Shown: positions 34,268-43,919, counted from the first letter of the stretch. The stretch: 45,366 nt of DNA from Candidatus Methylobacter oryzae (GCF_003994235.2 NZ_RYFG02000020.1:24378-69743); one strand, 5' to 3'. Notes: generated from the letters alone by a model not told the origin. Numbers and translations are program-made.

Positions 34268-36589
34268 ATGGTTGTTTCCGCTCTGTCGTTTTTAGCCGGA
34301 TTGATATGGGTTCAGCAGTTGGCGGTATTGCCGGATGTTAAGTGGCTGATAGCCGGCGGCGTAGCGACCTGCATTATTGCAGGGTTACGTTATTGGCGGT
34401 GCCTGTTTTTTCTGGTCGGTATTCTATGGGCGATAGTGTTTGCAATGCACCGCTTGGCCGATCGATTGCCTGAACAACTGGAAGGCGTGGAGATTCCTGT
34501 TACCGGCACCATAGCCGATTTGCCGGAGCAAGATGAAAAGCGAGTCCGCTTCGATTTTATCACCAGGGATGGTGTGTATGCCGAAAACCTGTCGGGAACA
34601 GGTTCGGCGATTACCAGAAATACCTCCGAATTCGCTGGCCGATTACCGTCTAAACTGCGATTAAGTTGGTATTACCCGGATCAACCCGTTAAAGCGGGCC
34701 AGCAATGGACTTTTACTGTTAAATTGAAGCGAGTGCACGGCACTCTCAATCCCGGAGGCTTCGATTATGAGCGTTGGTTGTTTTCCGAGGGTGTGGGCGC
34801 GACAGGCTATGTGCGGCCTAATCCGAAGCCGGTTTTGTTGGGGAATGATCCGGCTTGGCGCAATATTTCTGTCTGGAGGCAAAGCCTTGCGGATCGGCTT
34901 TCGAACACGTTGGGAAATAGCCCGAGCCTTGCGTTGATTAAGGCGTTAACTATTGGTGACGGCAACGGCATCGAGCAAGAACAATGGGAGGTTTTTCGTA
35001 AAACCGGTACCACGCATTTGGTGGTGATTTCCGGTTCGCATATCGGTCTTATTGCCGGTCTGGTTTATTTGCTGGTGCTTAGAGCCTGGGCGTGGACAGG
35101 CTATCTGGCGTGGTCGCCGCAGAAAGTTGCTGCGCTTTCGGCGGTATTGGCCGCAATTTTTTACTCAGGTCTGGCCGGGTTTTCGGTGCCGACTCAACGC
35201 TCCGTGGTTATGTTGGCTATTGCGATGTTGGCCGTTATCCTGCAACGCAACAGCCGTCCTTTCAATACCTTGGCTGTTGCAATGTTTGCGGTGTTGGTCT
35301 TTGATCCGTTAGCCGTTTTGTCGGCGGGATTCTGGCTGTCATTTCTTGCGGTGGGAATCATTGTTTACGTCGTTTCCGGCCGCTTGGGCAAGCTCGGCCA
35401 TGTTTGGGCGGCAATAAAAATCAACTGGGCGACTTCGGTCGCTTTGTCGCCTCTGCTGTTGCTGTTTTTTCAGCAAATTTCATTGATTGCGCCATTCGCT
35501 AACTTGATCGCCGTGCCGGTCATCAGTTTGTTGGCGGTGCCGTTGTCGTTGTTGGCTGTCATGATTATGTTTATCTCGCCGATGTTGGCGGACAAATTGT
35601 TCTTTTTGGTGGATCGTGTCTTGCAAAGCTTATGGTGGTTGTTGACGCACTTGGCGGAAACGCCGATGGCAGCGGTAAATCATGCGTTGCCATCGTATTG
35701 GGCATTGCTTTTCGCTGTGCCGGGTATTTTGTTGCTGCTTGCGCCTGTCGGAATTCCGGCTCGATGGCTGGGTTTGGTGATGTTTTTTCCGCTGGTGTTT
35801 ACGGAGTCGAGGCAACCTGAAACCGGCGCTATCAGAATGACCCTGCTCGATGTCGGACAAGGCTTGTCGACGGTCGTGCAAACTACGCATCACCTTCTGG
35901 TTTTCGATACCGGCGCTAAGTTTTCCGAGCAAAGTGATATGGGGCAGGGTGTTCTGTTGCCTTTTCTGCATTCGGAGGGCGTGACAAAAATCGACAGCTT
36001 GATCGTTAGCCATGGCGATAACGATCATATTGGCGGCGCTGCTTCGTTAATGCGCGGTATGCCGGCTGAGAAATTGCTGACCAGCGTTCCGCAAATGTTG
36101 AGCGAGTATGCGCCTGTTCAATGTAAGGCCGGGCAATCGTGGGTATGGGATCAAGTTGAATTCACTGTGCTGGCGCCGCGGCAGGCGTTTGTCTCGGAAA
36201 ATGATAATTCCTGCGTGCTGAAAATCCGCTCCCAATATGGCACGGCATTATTGACTGGAGACATTGAGGCGGTGGCAGAATCCTGGCTGGTTAATACTTA
36301 TGGTGAGGAATTAAAGGCCGATGTGTTAGTCGCGCCGCATCATGGCAGTAAAACTTCGTCGACAGCCGGTTTTTTGCAAGCCGTTCAGCCTAATTACGTG
36401 TTGATTTCGGCGGGCTATCGAAACCAATTCGGCCATCCGCATAAAGATGTGTTGGCGCGTTATCGACAAGTCAATGCGAAATGGCTAAGTAGTGCTGAAA
36501 GCGGGGCTATTGCTGTTAACGTTGGAAACAGCGGTTTTGCAGTGCAAGGGATGCGCGAAACGGAAGGAAGGTATTGGAATACAAAATGA
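34268..36589 (+). CDS. comEC: DNA internalisation protein ComEC/Rec2
   Basis: A 773-residue inner-membrane channel for single-stranded DNA during natural transformation. The N-terminal OB-like part (about residues 60-190, including GTLNPGGFDYERWLFSEGVGATGYV) precedes the competence membrane domain (from about 235, KTGTTHLVVISGSHIGLIAGLVYLL, with many segments). The C-terminal metallo-beta-lactamase domain starts at about residue 525 (MTLLDVGQGLSTVVQ) and has SHGDNDHIGGA and LLTGDIE, the nuclease-like metal motifs. The gene looks intact, so DNA uptake is possible if pilus and other com genes exist. AAGGTGA precedes the ATG by four bases. Confidence 0.95.
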   Translation: MVVSALSFLAGLIWVQQLAVLPDVKWLIAGGVATCIIAGLRYWRCLFFLVGILWAIVFAMHRLADRLPEQLEGVEIPVTGTIADLPEQDEKRVRFDFITRDGVYAENLSGTGSAITRNTSEFAGRLPSKLRLSWYYPDQPVKAGQQWTFTVKLKRVHGTLNPGGFDYERWLFSEGVGATGYVRPNPKPVLLGNDPAWRNISVWRQSLADRLSNTLGNSPSLALIKALTIGDGNGIEQEQWEVFRKTGTTHLVVISGSHIGLIAGLVYLLVLRAWAWTGYLAWSPQKVAALSAVLAAIFYSGLAGFSVPTQRSVVMLAIAMLAVILQRNSRPFNTLAVAMFAVLVFDPLAVLSAGFWLSFLAVGIIVYVVSGRLGKLGHVWAAIKINWATSVALSPLLLLFFQQISLIAPFANLIAVPVISLLAVPLSLLAVMIMFISPMLADKLFFLVDRVLQSLWWLLTHLAETPMAAVNHALPSYWALLFAVPGILLLLAPVGIPARWLGLVMFFPLVFTESRQPETGAIRMTLLDVGQGLSTVVQTTHHLLVFDTGAKFSEQSDMGQGVLLPFLHSEGVTKIDSLIVSHGDNDHIGGAASLMRGMPAEKLLTSVPQMLSEYAPVQCKAGQSWVWDQVEFTVLAPRQAFVSENDNSCVLKIRSQYGTALLTGDIEAVAESWLVNTYGEELKADVLVAPHHGSKTSSTAGFLQAVQPNYVLISAGYRNQFGHPHKDVLARYRQVNAKWLSSAESGAIAVNVGNSGFAVQGMRETEGRYWNTK

Positions 36590-36621
36590 TAATTACCTAG
36601 AGCTTTACTCTGGAATTAAAT

Positions 36622-36638
36622 AGGACTAAAATAGTCCT
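36622..36638. promoter_or_regulatory. Palindromic operator over the suf promoter
   Basis: AGGACTA AAA TAGTCCT is a perfect 7-bp inverted repeat with a 3-base centre, 20 bases before the regulator start. It overlaps a likely promoter: TTTACT (36604-36609), 17-base spacer, TAAAAT (36627-36632). The position suits repression of the suf operon by the Rrf2-type regulator encoded next, when that holds its cluster or in its apo form. Confidence 0.7.
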
Positions 36639-36657
36639 TAATTGATGAGGGTGGGAT

Positions 36658-37107
36658 ATGTTACGGTTGAGTAAGTTAACTGATTATGCGACGGTTATTC
36701 TAAGCTTTATGGCCAGGGACGGATCGCAGATGCGCGCGGCTATGGAAATAGCGACAATGACCGGTATCGCCCTGCCGACGGTCAGTAAAATCCTCAAACT
36801 GCTGGTTAATGCTAATGTGTTGATCTCTACACGCGGCGCCAAAGGCGGTTATGCTTTGGCAAGAATGCCGGAAGAGATTAGTGTCGCGGCTGTTATCAGC
36901 GCTCTGGAAGGACCGATAGCCCTGACCGAATGCAGCATTTCCCATCAAGGCTGCGAGCAGGCTTCGCGTTGCGATATTTTGGGAAACTGGGGCTTAATTA
37001 ACCAGACTATTCATAATGCATTAGAGTCGGTGACTGTGGCAGATTTAATCAGGCCCGTTGTTGTGCCGGAAGAAGTGTTGATACCGGTCTCCAGTTTATA
37101 TAGGTAG
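36658..37107 (+). CDS. Rrf2-family SUF operon regulator
   Basis: A 149-residue Rrf2 transcription factor of the kind heading SUF operons in gammaproteobacteria. The N-terminal winged helix is [19 protein letters not shown], with the helix-turn-helix around [36 protein letters not shown]. Three cysteines in [15 protein letters not shown] (C92, C99, C105) match the IscR-type Fe-S ligand spacing, so it probably senses cluster supply and represses its own operon through the palindrome at 36622-36638. sufB starts seven bases after its stop. Confidence 0.92.
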   Translation: MLRLSKLTDYATVILSFMARDGSQMRAAMEIATMTGIALPTVSKILKLLVNANVLISTRGAKGGYALARMPEEISVAAVISALEGPIALTECSISHQGCEQASRCDILGNWGLINQTIHNALESVTVADLIRPVVVPEEVLIPVSSLYR

Positions 37108-37114
37108 AAATGTT

Positions 37115-38563
37115 ATGTCAGCAAGTGAACAAGAAATTAAAAATCTGATCGGCAAGGAATACAAACAAGGGTTTGTGACCGAATTGGAAACCGACACTTT
37201 TCTTCCCGGATTGGATGAAGAAGTGATTCACAGGTTATCTAAAGTCAAAAATGAACCTGAGTTTATGCTTGAATACCGGTTGAAAGCGTTTCGCCATTGG
37301 CAGACGATGAAATCTCCCGAGTGGGCGTTTGTTAACTTCGATCCTATCGATTACCAAGCCATTAGCTACTATTCGGCGCCTAAACGCAAGGAAGACCGGC
37401 CGAAAAGTCTCGATGAAATCGATCCGCAAGTCTTGGATGCTTACAAAAAACTCGGTATTCCATTGGATGAGCAGGAGCGTTTGGCCGGTGTCGCGGTCGA
37501 TGCGGTTTTTGACAGCGTGTCGGTGGCGACTACGTTTAAAGGCAAGCTGAAAGAAGCCGGCGTTATTTTTTGCCCGATTTCGGAAGCGTTGCGCGAGCAT
37601 CCCGAGCTGGTCAAACAATACCTGGGTTCGGTCGTGCCGCCTACCGACAATTTTTTTGCTGCGTTAAATGCGGCGGTATTTACCGACGGGTCGTTTGTGT
37701 ATATTCCGAAAGGCGTGCGTTGCCCGATGGAACTATCGACTTATTTCAGAATCAACGCGGCCAATACCGGCCAGTTCGAGCGGACTTTGATCATTGCCGA
37801 TGAAGGCAGTTACGTCAGTTATCTGGAAGGCTGTACCGCACCGATGCGCGACGAAAATCAGCTGCATGCGGCTGTGGTCGAGCTGGTTGCAATGAAAGAC
37901 GCGCAAATTAAATACTCGACCGTACAAAACTGGTATCCAGGAGACAAAGAAGGCAAGGGCGGTATTTACAACTTCGTAACTAAGCGCGCCGATTGCCGCG
38001 GCGAAAATTCCAAAGTGTCGTGGACGCAGGTTGAAACCGGCTCGGCAATTACCTGGAAATATCCGAGCTGCATTCTGACCGGCGATAACTCAACCGGCGA
38101 GTTTTACTCAGTCGCGCTGACCAACAATTTCCAGCAGGCCGATACCGGTACCAAGATGATTCATATTGGCAAAAACACCCGCAGTACGATCGTGTCCAAA
38201 GGTATTTCGGCTGGTAAGGCACAGAACACTTACCGCGGTTTGGTTAAGGTATTAAAAAGCGCGGAGAACGCCCGCAACTATACCCAGTGCGATTCCTTAT
38301 TAATCGGCGATAAATGCGGCGCTCATACCTTTCCTTATGTCGAAGTCAAGCAGCCGTCGGCGCAGGTTGAACATGAAGCGACGACCTCCAAGATTAGCGA
38401 AGATCAGCTGTTCTTTTGCCAGCAACGCGGCTTGTCGGCCGAAGACGCGGTGTCGATGATTGTGAACGGTTTCTGTAAGGAAGTGTTCAGGGAGCTGCCG
38501 ATGGAGTTTGCGGTAGAGGCTCAAGCATTGTTAGGGCTGAGTTTGGAAGGCTCGGTTGGATAA
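37115..38563 (+). CDS. sufB: Fe-S cluster scaffold subunit SufB
   Basis: A 482-residue component of the SufBC2D scaffold on which Fe-S clusters are built. The long beta-helix core is clear: [52 protein letters not shown], then [27 protein letters not shown] and [54 protein letters not shown]. The C-terminal helices bind SufC. Length is as usual. A perfect hairpin follows the stop at once, then an unrelated gene before sufC. Confidence 0.97.
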   Translation: MSASEQEIKNLIGKEYKQGFVTELETDTFLPGLDEEVIHRLSKVKNEPEFMLEYRLKAFRHWQTMKSPEWAFVNFDPIDYQAISYYSAPKRKEDRPKSLDEIDPQVLDAYKKLGIPLDEQERLAGVAVDAVFDSVSVATTFKGKLKEAGVIFCPISEALREHPELVKQYLGSVVPPTDNFFAALNAAVFTDGSFVYIPKGVRCPMELSTYFRINAANTGQFERTLIIADEGSYVSYLEGCTAPMRDENQLHAAVVELVAMKDAQIKYSTVQNWYPGDKEGKGGIYNFVTKRADCRGENSKVSWTQVETGSAITWKYPSCILTGDNSTGEFYSVALTNNFQQADTGTKMIHIGKNTRSTIVSKGISAGKAQNTYRGLVKVLKSAENARNYTQCDSLLIGDKCGAHTFPYVEVKQPSAQVEHEATTSKISEDQLFFCQQRGLSAEDAVSMIVNGFCKEVFRELPMEFAVEAQALLGLSLEGSVG

Positions 38564-38568
38564 TGTCC

Positions 38569-38602
38569 ATCTATTGGGTTGACTTAAGGAAACCCAATAG
38601 AT
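38569..38602 (+). terminator. 12-bp perfect hairpin after sufB
   Basis: ATCTATTGGGTT (38569-38580) and its exact complement (38591-38602) with a 10-base loop, five bases after the sufB stop. No T-run follows. It could cut down read-through to sufC and the genes after it, or mark the boundary of inserted DNA. Confidence 0.55.
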
Positions 38603-38690
38603 ACTGATTCGATGTATTGAACTTCGTACCAGCCTAACCAATTTAATTGTCAAACAAACGCTCATTTTTAGTCCTTTTTAAATTGACTGA

Positions 38691-39476
38691 ATGGTGGTAT
38701 GTGAGATGAAAATTAAAGCCAAGGTTGATTGTAACGACGAAGAATATGTAACTGATGAAATTGATATTTCACCTATAACGCAAGAACAAATAATTAATTA
38801 CTGTACAGATGGCTATCTGAATATTTTTCAGAGTAAGCATCGTGTTACCGATGTATGGCGGTATGTCGTAGACGTCGCTAATACTGATATAAATATAATG
38901 CCTGTTGATAAGACAGTTGAATTATCGGACTTTAATGATCGTCCGGCAGCCGATGCCGAAGGTACGAAAAATATTTTGTTTATTTTAGAGTCGCCCCATA
39001 AAAGCGAATATAAGCATGATAAGAAAAACTTTACTTTAAAACCCAAAGCTCCGGCCCAAGGTTATACGGGGCGTAATATAGAAAGTTTTATCGGCGATAT
39101 TTTGAAAAAAATACCGGAACTATCAAAAGATAATTATTGCTTAATTATATCCAACCCAATCCCTTATCTGTGCTCCTTAGGGATTTTTACCGATAAATTA
39201 AATGCCAAGATTCGCGATAATGTCTGGAATGCGCTTTGGAATATTACTGATGAAAAAGGTAAATATATTATTCGGGAAGAGTTTATTACCCGCTGTAAGC
39301 ATTATCAGCCCGAATATATTATTAATTGCTGCACAGCAAATTTGAAAAAGAATGTTACAAGTTGTCTGCTTGCTCATGGGTTTAAACATAATCTATATAC
39401 AGCGCATCATCCTTCTGCATGGAAATATCGAACCCCGGAAGAACTTGATATTCTAAAAGTTAAAGTAACAGGCTAA
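38691..39476 (+). CDS. Uracil-DNA glycosylase superfamily-like protein inserted in suf operon
   Basis: A 261-residue protein, much richer in Lys, Ile and Asn, and in A+T, than its neighbours. The middle and C-terminal parts follow the motif order of the UDG superfamily: [16 protein letters not shown] (compare the GEAPGxxE motif), a [15 protein letters not shown] helix, [16 protein letters not shown] (compare NxxKC), [12 protein letters not shown], and [13 protein letters not shown] (compare HPS). Residues 1-90 are an extra domain I do not recognise. There are many cysteines but not the spacing of the 4Fe-4S families 4 and 5. The start is uncertain: ATG 38691 or 38706, neither with a good ribosome site. 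It separates sufB from sufC and looks horizontally acquired. Activity is inferred only. Confidence 0.55.
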   Translation: MVVCEMKIKAKVDCNDEEYVTDEIDISPITQEQIINYCTDGYLNIFQSKHRVTDVWRYVVDVANTDINIMPVDKTVELSDFNDRPAADAEGTKNILFILESPHKSEYKHDKKNFTLKPKAPAQGYTGRNIESFIGDILKKIPELSKDNYCLIISNPIPYLCSLGIFTDKLNAKIRDNVWNALWNITDEKGKYIIREEFITRCKHYQPEYIINCCTANLKKNVTSCLLAHGFKHNLYTAHHPSAWKYRTPEELDILKVKVTG

Positions 39477-39519
39477 TTATACTGTCTTAGGTAACGTTAA
39501 AAAACAATTGGAAACCCTC

Positions 39520-40269
39520 ATGCTTAGTATTAAAGATTTAACCGTCAATGTTAACGACAAACAAATTCTCAAGGGCATTAATCTTGAGATTAAACCGGGT
39601 GAAATCCACGCGATCATGGGCCCTAACGGTTCAGGCAAAAGCACGTTGTCGCATGTGTTGTCCGGTAAGGCTGGGTACACGGTAACAGGCGGAACGGCGA
39701 CTTATTTGGGGAAAGATTTACTGGAAATGGCGCCTGAAATACGGGCTCGCGAAGGCGTATTTTTGGCGTTCCAATATCCGGTGGAAATCCCCGGCGTCAG
39801 CAATGTTTATTTATTGAAAGCGGCGCTGAACTCCATACGCAAACATCACGGCCAGCCTGAAGTCGATGCAATGGATTTTTTAACGCTGGTTAAAGAGAAA
39901 GTGCGCTTGCTGGAAATGGATGAGAAGTTTCTGTATCGTGCGGTCAACGAAGGTTTCTCCGGCGGCGAAAAGAAACGTAATGAAATCCTGCAAATGGCTA
40001 TTTTGGAACCTAAACTGTGCATTATGGATGAGACCGATTCAGGCTTGGATATCGATGCGTTGAAAATCGTCGCGGAAGGCGTTAACTCATTGCGCTCACC
40101 GGAGCGTTCGTTTGTGATGGTTACGCATTATCAGCGCTTGCTGGATTACATCAAGCCGGATAAGGTCCACGTTTTGGCGCATGGCCGCATTGTCAAATCC
40201 GGCGGTCCTGAACTGGCGTTGGAGCTGGAAGAAAAAGGTTATAGTTGGGTTGAAGAGGCGGCAGCATAA
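39520..40269 (+). CDS. sufC: Fe-S assembly ATPase SufC
   Basis: A 249-residue ABC-type ATPase of the SufBCD scaffold. Walker A is [10 protein letters not shown], the SufC-specific [18 protein letters not shown] follows, the signature is [15 protein letters not shown] and Walker B is [16 protein letters not shown]. Its ATP cycle reshapes SufB-SufD during cluster assembly. An in-frame TTG at 39508 exists, but ATG at 39520 (MLSIKDLTV) is chosen because GGA lies seven bases ahead and it matches the family. sufD begins on its last base. It lies 43 bases after the inserted UDG-like gene. Confidence 0.97.
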   Translation: MLSIKDLTVNVNDKQILKGINLEIKPGEIHAIMGPNGSGKSTLSHVLSGKAGYTVTGGTATYLGKDLLEMAPEIRAREGVFLAFQYPVEIPGVSNVYLLKAALNSIRKHHGQPEVDAMDFLTLVKEKVRLLEMDEKFLYRAVNEGFSGGEKKRNEILQMAILEPKLCIMDETDSGLDIDALKIVAEGVNSLRSPERSFVMVTHYQRLLDYIKPDKVHVLAHGRIVKSGGPELALELEEKGYSWVEEAAA

Positions 40270-41588
40270 TGAATACGGCAATGGCAAGCCGTTATACGGC
40301 TGAATATCAAAGCATAGCATCCGCATTACCGGGACAAAGTCTGCCTTGGCTGCAAGCTTTAAGAATCGAGGCATTGGCGCAGTTTGCCGAGCAAGGCTTT
40401 CCATCGCCGCGTGAAGAGGAATGGCGTTATACCAATGTTTCCGGTATTGAAAAGAAACTGTTTGCGCCGTCGGCGGATTTAACGGCCGGCGATACCGATG
40501 TTGATTGGTTGAAACAGTACCGGTTGCAAGATGCTTGGGTCGTGGTGGTCGTGAATGGGCATTTTGCAGCCGATCTTTCGGTTTTGGACGGTCTGCCCGA
40601 AGGTGTTTGGGTAATGAGCATGGCCGAAGCATTAGCAACGCAGCCGGATGCGGTCGAAAAATATCTGGGTAAGGCAGTCAATCATTCGGAACACGGCTTT
40701 ATAGCCTTCAATACCGCGTGGTTTAGCGACGGCCTGTTCGTACAGGTGCCGGCCAAGCAGGTTTTGGATAAGCCTATACAACTGCTGCATGTCGTCAGCA
40801 AAGCCGAAGCAATGGCGACGACGCGCAATATCATCGTTGCCGACGACATGGCCGAGTTGAAAGTAGTAGAAACATTTATTGGCGCCGAGGCTTGTTTGAC
40901 GGCTGCGGTCACCGAGGTTTTTGTCGGACAAAACGCCGATCTGACGCTGTATAAAATGCAATGCGAATCCGAAAAGACCTATCATTTCGGCGGCTGCTAC
41001 ATTAAACAGGTCCGGGATGCACGGTTTACGCATCATAATTTTGCTTTTGGCGGCTTGCTGGCGCGTAGCGATATTCATGCCGATCTGGATCATGCGTCGG
41101 AGTGTGAATTGAATGGCTTGTACCTGGGTTCAAAGCGCCAGCACATAGATAGCCATACCCGTATCAATCACTTAAAACCTTATGGTATTAGTCGTGAGAT
41201 TTATAAAGGCGTACTTGACGATAGAGCCAGAGGGGTGTTTCAGGGACGGGTGATTGTTGCTGTCGATGCGCAAAAAACCGACTCGCAAATGAATAACCGC
41301 AATTTGTTACTATCGGATGATGCTGAAGCGGATACCAAACCGCAGTTGGAAATTTATGCCGATGACGTCAAATGCGGGCATGGTGTGACGGTTGGGCAGT
41401 TGGATGAAAAGTCTATTTTCTACCTGCAATCACGTTGCGTTGACGAAGAAACGGCGCGAAATATGCTGACTTTTGCGTTTGCTAACGAAATGGTCGATAA
41501 GATCAAGATTAGAGGTTTGCACGATATGGTTTTGGAACAAGTGCTGGCGCGCTTCCCGCAAGAAGGAGTCAATAAAGAATGGCTATAA
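40269..41588 (+). CDS. sufD: Fe-S cluster scaffold subunit SufD
   Basis: A 439-residue SufB paralogue of the SufBC2D complex, involved in iron entry. The N-terminal helical part (EEWRYTNVSGIEKKLF) and the beta-helix core (GLYLGSKRQHIDSHTRINHLKPYGISREIYKGVLDDRARGVFQGRVIVAVDAQKTDSQMNNRNLLLSDDAEADTKPQLEIYADDVKCGHGVTVG) are typical, with the C-terminal NEMVDKIKIRGLHDMVLEQV that docks SufC. Its start overlaps the sufC stop by one base. Its 3' end overlaps an antisense Uma2-family remnant by six bases. Confidence 0.97.
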   Translation: MNTAMASRYTAEYQSIASALPGQSLPWLQALRIEALAQFAEQGFPSPREEEWRYTNVSGIEKKLFAPSADLTAGDTDVDWLKQYRLQDAWVVVVVNGHFAADLSVLDGLPEGVWVMSMAEALATQPDAVEKYLGKAVNHSEHGFIAFNTAWFSDGLFVQVPAKQVLDKPIQLLHVVSKAEAMATTRNIIVADDMAELKVVETFIGAEACLTAAVTEVFVGQNADLTLYKMQCESEKTYHFGGCYIKQVRDARFTHHNFAFGGLLARSDIHADLDHASECELNGLYLGSKRQHIDSHTRINHLKPYGISREIYKGVLDDRARGVFQGRVIVAVDAQKTDSQMNNRNLLLSDDAEADTKPQLEIYADDVKCGHGVTVGQLDEKSIFYLQSRCVDEETARNMLTFAFANEMVDKIKIRGLHDMVLEQVLARFPQEGVNKEWL

Positions 41589-42142
41589 AATATCGGCAAT
41601 ATTGATGGTGATTTGATCTAGTTGAGATAAGGTGATGCTGTCGCCGACGCGTAATGCGGTTTTTTCGCCATAACAATCGCCGTGCGGTTGACGGTATATC
41701 TCAACGCAGGGGTCGTTCAAGTTCATCAGCCAGTATTCGGGGATATTATGGGTGGCATATAAACGCAGCTTTTGGTTTTGGTCGAAGCTGAGCGAACTAT
41801 CGGCGACTTCGATCAACAGTAATACGTCATTAGCATTAGGATGGCGAGAACAGTAGAAATCGGCATTCGGCTTTAACAGCGTGAAATCCGGCTCAGGCTC
41901 GGAAAGATCCCCGAGTTGTAATGGGTTTTGAACGCTGACTATAGCTTTGCCGAAAACTAAAGCTGATAGGAAGTGGGTTAAACGTATACATGCCCTGAAT
42001 GATTAAAGCCAATAGGCGCCATTTCAAAGATTTCTCCATCGATAAGTTCAAGACGGCTGCCGGGCGGAAAAATATTAGCTTCACCTAATTTTTGCCATTC
42101 CTTAATGTCGGTCAGATGTTTTCGTACAGTCGCAGTTGCCAT
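41583..42142 (-). pseudogene. Uma2-family nuclease-fold gene with frameshift, antisense in suf operon
   Basis: Reading the minus strand from ATG at 42142: MATATVRKHLTDIKEWQKLG, then ELIDGEIFEMAPIGFNHSGHV, then a premature TAA at 41978-41980. Shifting frame by one base between about 41980 and 41993 restores RLTHFLSALVFGKAIVSVQ, then the QLGDLSEPEPDFTLLKP motif (the PD of the PD-(D/E)XK fold), DVLLLIEVADSS with the catalytic ExA, and the end at 41583. So one deletion broke an otherwise whole Uma2 (DUF820) gene of about 185 codons. The family is common in mobile or accessory DNA. It sits opposite to the suf direction, between sufD and sufS. Confidence 0.85.
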
Positions 42143-42185
42143 AGTCATTTTCTTAATGAGAGTCAGACAAGAAGAATGGTTTGAA

Positions 42186-42191
42186 TATAAT
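42186..42191 (+). promoter_or_regulatory. Perfect -10 box before sufS
   Basis: TATAAT lies 37 bases ahead of the sufS start codon. The -35 region at the proper distance (GTCAGA/TCAGAC, 42162-42168) is weak. It may give sufS-sufU a promoter of their own, useful because the Uma2 remnant separates them from sufD. Confidence 0.4.
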
Positions 42192-42228
42192 GGGTTGTAA
42201 TTAAAGAATCAATGTTATCGGAATAAAT

Positions 42229-43452
42229 ATGACAAACTTTCCCGTAGAAAAAATTCGCGCCGATTTCCCCATATTGGCAGAACTTATCCGCAACAAGCCG
42301 TTGGTTTATCTGGATAACGCGGCCTCTTGCCAAAAACCGCAGGCGGTTATCGACAGCATCGTGCATTTATATAGCCATGATTACGCCAACGTGCATCGCG
42401 GCGTACATACTTTGAGCGTGCGTTCTACCGATAAGTTTGAAGACGCACGCACCAAGGTTAAAGAGTTTATTAATGCGGCCAGCGAAAAAGAGATTATTTT
42501 CGTCAGGGGGGCTACGGAAGCGATTAACCTAGTTGCGCAGACCTACGGAAAAACCAATATGAAAATTGGTGATGAGATTTTAATTACCGCGATGGAACAT
42601 CATTCCAATATCGTGCCTTGGCAAATGCTTTGCGAGCAGACCGGAGCAATCTTAAAAGTTGCGCCGATTGATCTGCGCGGCGAATTGATCTATGGTGAAT
42701 TTGAAAAATTGATCAGCGATAAAACCAAGCTGGTTTCAGTGGTGCATATGTCCAATGCTTTGGGCACGATCAATCCGGTTAAAGAGATTATTGCAGCGGC
42801 ACATGCCAAAAATATTCCGGTGCTGCTGGATGGTGCGCAAGCTATTCCGCATATGGCAGTCAATATGCAGGACTTGGATTGCGATTTTTACGTTTTCTCC
42901 GGTCATAAACTTTACGGGCCTTCCGGTATCGGCGTACTGTACGGTAAACAGGCTTTATTGGAAGCCATGCCCCCGTATCAGGGCGGCGGCGACATGATAC
43001 GCAAAGTCACTTTTGAAGAAACCGAATATAATGTGCTGCCTTATAAGTTTGAAGCAGGTACGCCGAACATTGCCGATGTAGTGGGGTTAGGGGCGGCAAT
43101 TGATTATTTGAACGGCATCGGCATGGATAATATTGCCGCTTATGAGGCTGAACTGCTCGATTATGCCACTGAAAAAGCCAAGCAAATTAAAGGGCTTAGA
43201 ATTATCGGCGAGGCCGAGCATAAAGGCGCCATATTGGCGTTCGTGCTGGATAAAATTCATCCTCATGATATCGGCACTATGTTGGACAGCTTAGGTATTG
43301 CAATCAGGGCAGGGCATCATTGCGCGATGCCGGTGATGGATTTTTTTACAGTTCCGGCAACGGCAAGAGCATCCTTTGCAATGTATAACACCAAACAAGA
43401 AATTGATGTATTAATGAAAGGTATACAATCCTTGATCGAGGTATTTGGCTAA
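42229..43452 (+). CDS. sufS: Cysteine desulfurase SufS
   Basis: A 407-residue PLP enzyme that takes sulfur from cysteine for cluster assembly. Features: LIRNKPLVYLDNAASCQKPQAVIDSI near the N-terminus, EHHSNIVPWQ, the PLP-binding Lys227 in YVFSGHKLYGPSG, and the persulfide Cys365 in RAGHHCAMPVMDFF, group II (SufS/CsdA) type with its short loop. PYQGGGDMIRKVTFEETEYN and FEAGTPNIADVVGLGAAIDYL are also typical. It overlaps sufU by one base, so the two are co-translated, as expected for enzyme and sulfur acceptor. Confidence 0.97.
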   Translation: MTNFPVEKIRADFPILAELIRNKPLVYLDNAASCQKPQAVIDSIVHLYSHDYANVHRGVHTLSVRSTDKFEDARTKVKEFINAASEKEIIFVRGATEAINLVAQTYGKTNMKIGDEILITAMEHHSNIVPWQMLCEQTGAILKVAPIDLRGELIYGEFEKLISDKTKLVSVVHMSNALGTINPVKEIIAAAHAKNIPVLLDGAQAIPHMAVNMQDLDCDFYVFSGHKLYGPSGIGVLYGKQALLEAMPPYQGGGDMIRKVTFEETEYNVLPYKFEAGTPNIADVVGLGAAIDYLNGIGMDNIAAYEAELLDYATEKAKQIKGLRIIGEAEHKGAILAFVLDKIHPHDIGTMLDSLGIAIRAGHHCAMPVMDFFTVPATARASFAMYNTKQEIDVLMKGIQSLIEVFG

Positions 43453-43904
43453 TGTTTGAAGATTTACGCGACCTCTATCAAGAGGTGATATTCGACCACA
43501 ACCGCAACCCGCGTAATTTCCGGGTTATAGACGATGCCGATCGAAAAGTGGAAGGTTTTAACCCGCTATGCGGCGATCGCCTGACCTTATATTTGAAGAT
43601 GGACGGCGATAAGATCATCGATGCCAGTTTTCAAGGGTCAGGTTGCGCTATTTCGACGGCTTCGGTTTCATTAATGACCGAAATAGTCAAAGGCAAAACC
43701 GAACAGGAAGCCGAAGATTTATTTAAAAAATTCCATGAAATGACTACCGGTAAAGATGAGCAGGTTAGTTTGGAGGCTGTCGGCAAGCTGGCTGTACTGG
43801 CCGGTGTCCGTGAATATCCGGCGCGGGTCAAATGCGCGACATTGGCTTGGCATACGCTGGATGCTGCTCTGAAAAACGAGCAAAAATCCATTTCAACAGA
43901 ATAA
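43452..43904 (+). CDS. sufU: Sulfur-transfer/scaffold protein SufU
   Basis: A 150-residue IscU-like protein of SufU type. The three conserved cysteines are C40 (NPLCGDRL), C65 (GSGCAIS) and C128 (ARVKCATLAW), and the segment between the second and third is longer than in IscU (KTEQEAEDLFKKFHEMTTGKDEQ), the SufU insertion. In SufS-SufU systems it accepts persulfide from SufS, with a zinc ion at the site. Coupled to sufS by a one-base overlap. sufE is absent here, so SufU is presumably the acceptor. Confidence 0.95.
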   Translation: MFEDLRDLYQEVIFDHNRNPRNFRVIDDADRKVEGFNPLCGDRLTLYLKMDGDKIIDASFQGSGCAISTASVSLMTEIVKGKTEQEAEDLFKKFHEMTTGKDEQVSLEAVGKLAVLAGVREYPARVKCATLAWHTLDAALKNEQKSISTE

Positions 43905-43919
43905 TTCTTCACTAAGACG

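Noticed and set aside
38691-39476. New SUF component
   Set aside because: Base composition and residue use differ from the suf genes, and its motifs resemble DNA glycosylases rather than Fe-S assembly proteins.
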